The notes under the pieces were generated by a model. The model saw only the letters and a list, made by a program, of their open reading frames with translations. It had not been told where the DNA came from and did no database searches. DNA of 32,261 bases from Arcicella aurantiaca (GTDB lineage: Bacteria > Bacteroidota > Bacteroidia > Cytophagales > Spirosomataceae): contig NZ_QGGO01000044.1 of NCBI RefSeq assembly GCF_003148625.1, positions 1 to 32,261 on the forward strand, written 5' to 3'. Within the stretch, counting starts at the first letter, position 1. The number at the start of each line of letters is the position of its first letter. This document shows positions 32,021 through 32,261 of the stretch, piece by piece. Position numbers and translations under genes: made by a program.

Positions 32021-32261
32021 ATGAAAAATATCATCAGTAGCAAAATTAAAAATTTATTTTCAGAAATCCCATTAGCCAAGAATTTAGCCAGACAAACGTT
32101 TATTTCAGAGTTCACTCTCGGTATCATAAAAAGTAGAAATGTCCAATTCAAAGAAGTTGGATTACATTTTACAACTGACTCAAAAGTGGAGTCAAATGAA
32201 AGAAGAATACAAGCATTTTTTAAAGATTTTGAATTTGACTATCAACAAGTTGCTATCCTTT
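32021..32261 (+). CDS. IS4-family-like transposase, 5' part only
   Basis: An open frame starts at the ATG at 32021 and runs unbroken to the window edge (80 codons visible). The N-terminal pattern (SEIPLAKNLARQTFISEF, GIIKSRNVQFKEVGLHF and SNERRIQAFFKDFEFDY) is that of the IS4-type transposases common in Bacteroidota. The DDE catalytic residues would lie beyond the window. The element's left end must be between the 205-residue gene and this start; GGCTG (around 31980) and CAGCC (around 32011) are complementary and near that end. Confidence 0.8.
   Translation, partial: MKNIISSKIKNLFSEIPLAKNLARQTFISEFTLGIIKSRNVQFKEVGLHFTTDSKVESNERRIQAFFKDFEFDYQQVAIL

Noticed and set aside
31870-32151. Minus-strand frame opposite the end of the 205-residue gene and the transposase start
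   Set aside because: It is the antisense shadow of two better-supported plus-strand genes.

Overview
This window reads as part of a large conjugative plasmid (or an integrated relative of one) from a member of the Bacteroidota. The evidence is a complete run of Bacteroides-type transfer genes (traE-F-G-I-J-K-L-M-N-O-Q order), promoter boxes matching the Bacteroidota -7 consensus TAnnTTTG, strongly AT-rich DNA, and protein families (Cas6b-type endonuclease, HigB/HigA, WYL regulator) that fit this phylum. A low-GC Cytophagales host is my guess, not something the sequence proves.

Layout. (1) 1-9668, minus strand: a complete type I-B CRISPR-Cas operon, WYL regulator-cas8b-cas7-cas5-cas3-cas6-cas1-cas2-cas4. 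It is followed by a leader and the first (leader-proximal) repeat at the very left edge; the array itself lies outside the window. (2) 9669-11035: mostly non-coding DNA rich in hairpins and degenerate repeats, including a family of small hairpins that share the loop core TTGATAATCAG while their arms vary. (3) 11036-13740: cargo genes, namely an O-methyltransferase, an exported M23-like peptidase and a small membrane protein. The last two sit in cassette-like modules bounded by complementary GTTAT.../...AAC ends and separated by a long imperfect palindrome. (4) 13741-17152, plus strand: the maintenance block. It holds an intergenic region with palindromes, a 22-bp perfect inverted repeat lying on the parA promoter, parA, parB, the higBA toxin-antitoxin pair and a strong bidirectional terminator. 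(5) 17170-29732, minus strand: the mating-pore (type IV secretion) operon. It includes three consecutive VirB2/TraE-like small membrane proteins, one of them an internal tandem duplication, plus an extra lipoprotein and an extra small membrane protein. (6) 29943-32261: a divergent unknown membrane protein, an exported M23 peptidase with all zinc ligands (a likely mating-associated wall hydrolase), an unknown soluble protein, and the start of an IS4-type transposase running off the right edge.

How the parts fit: parAB and higBA keep the element in the population, the tra genes spread it between cells, and the CRISPR-Cas system would be carried along and could act against competing plasmids or phages. 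No relaxase, coupling protein or replication initiator is visible, so those functions must lie outside this window.
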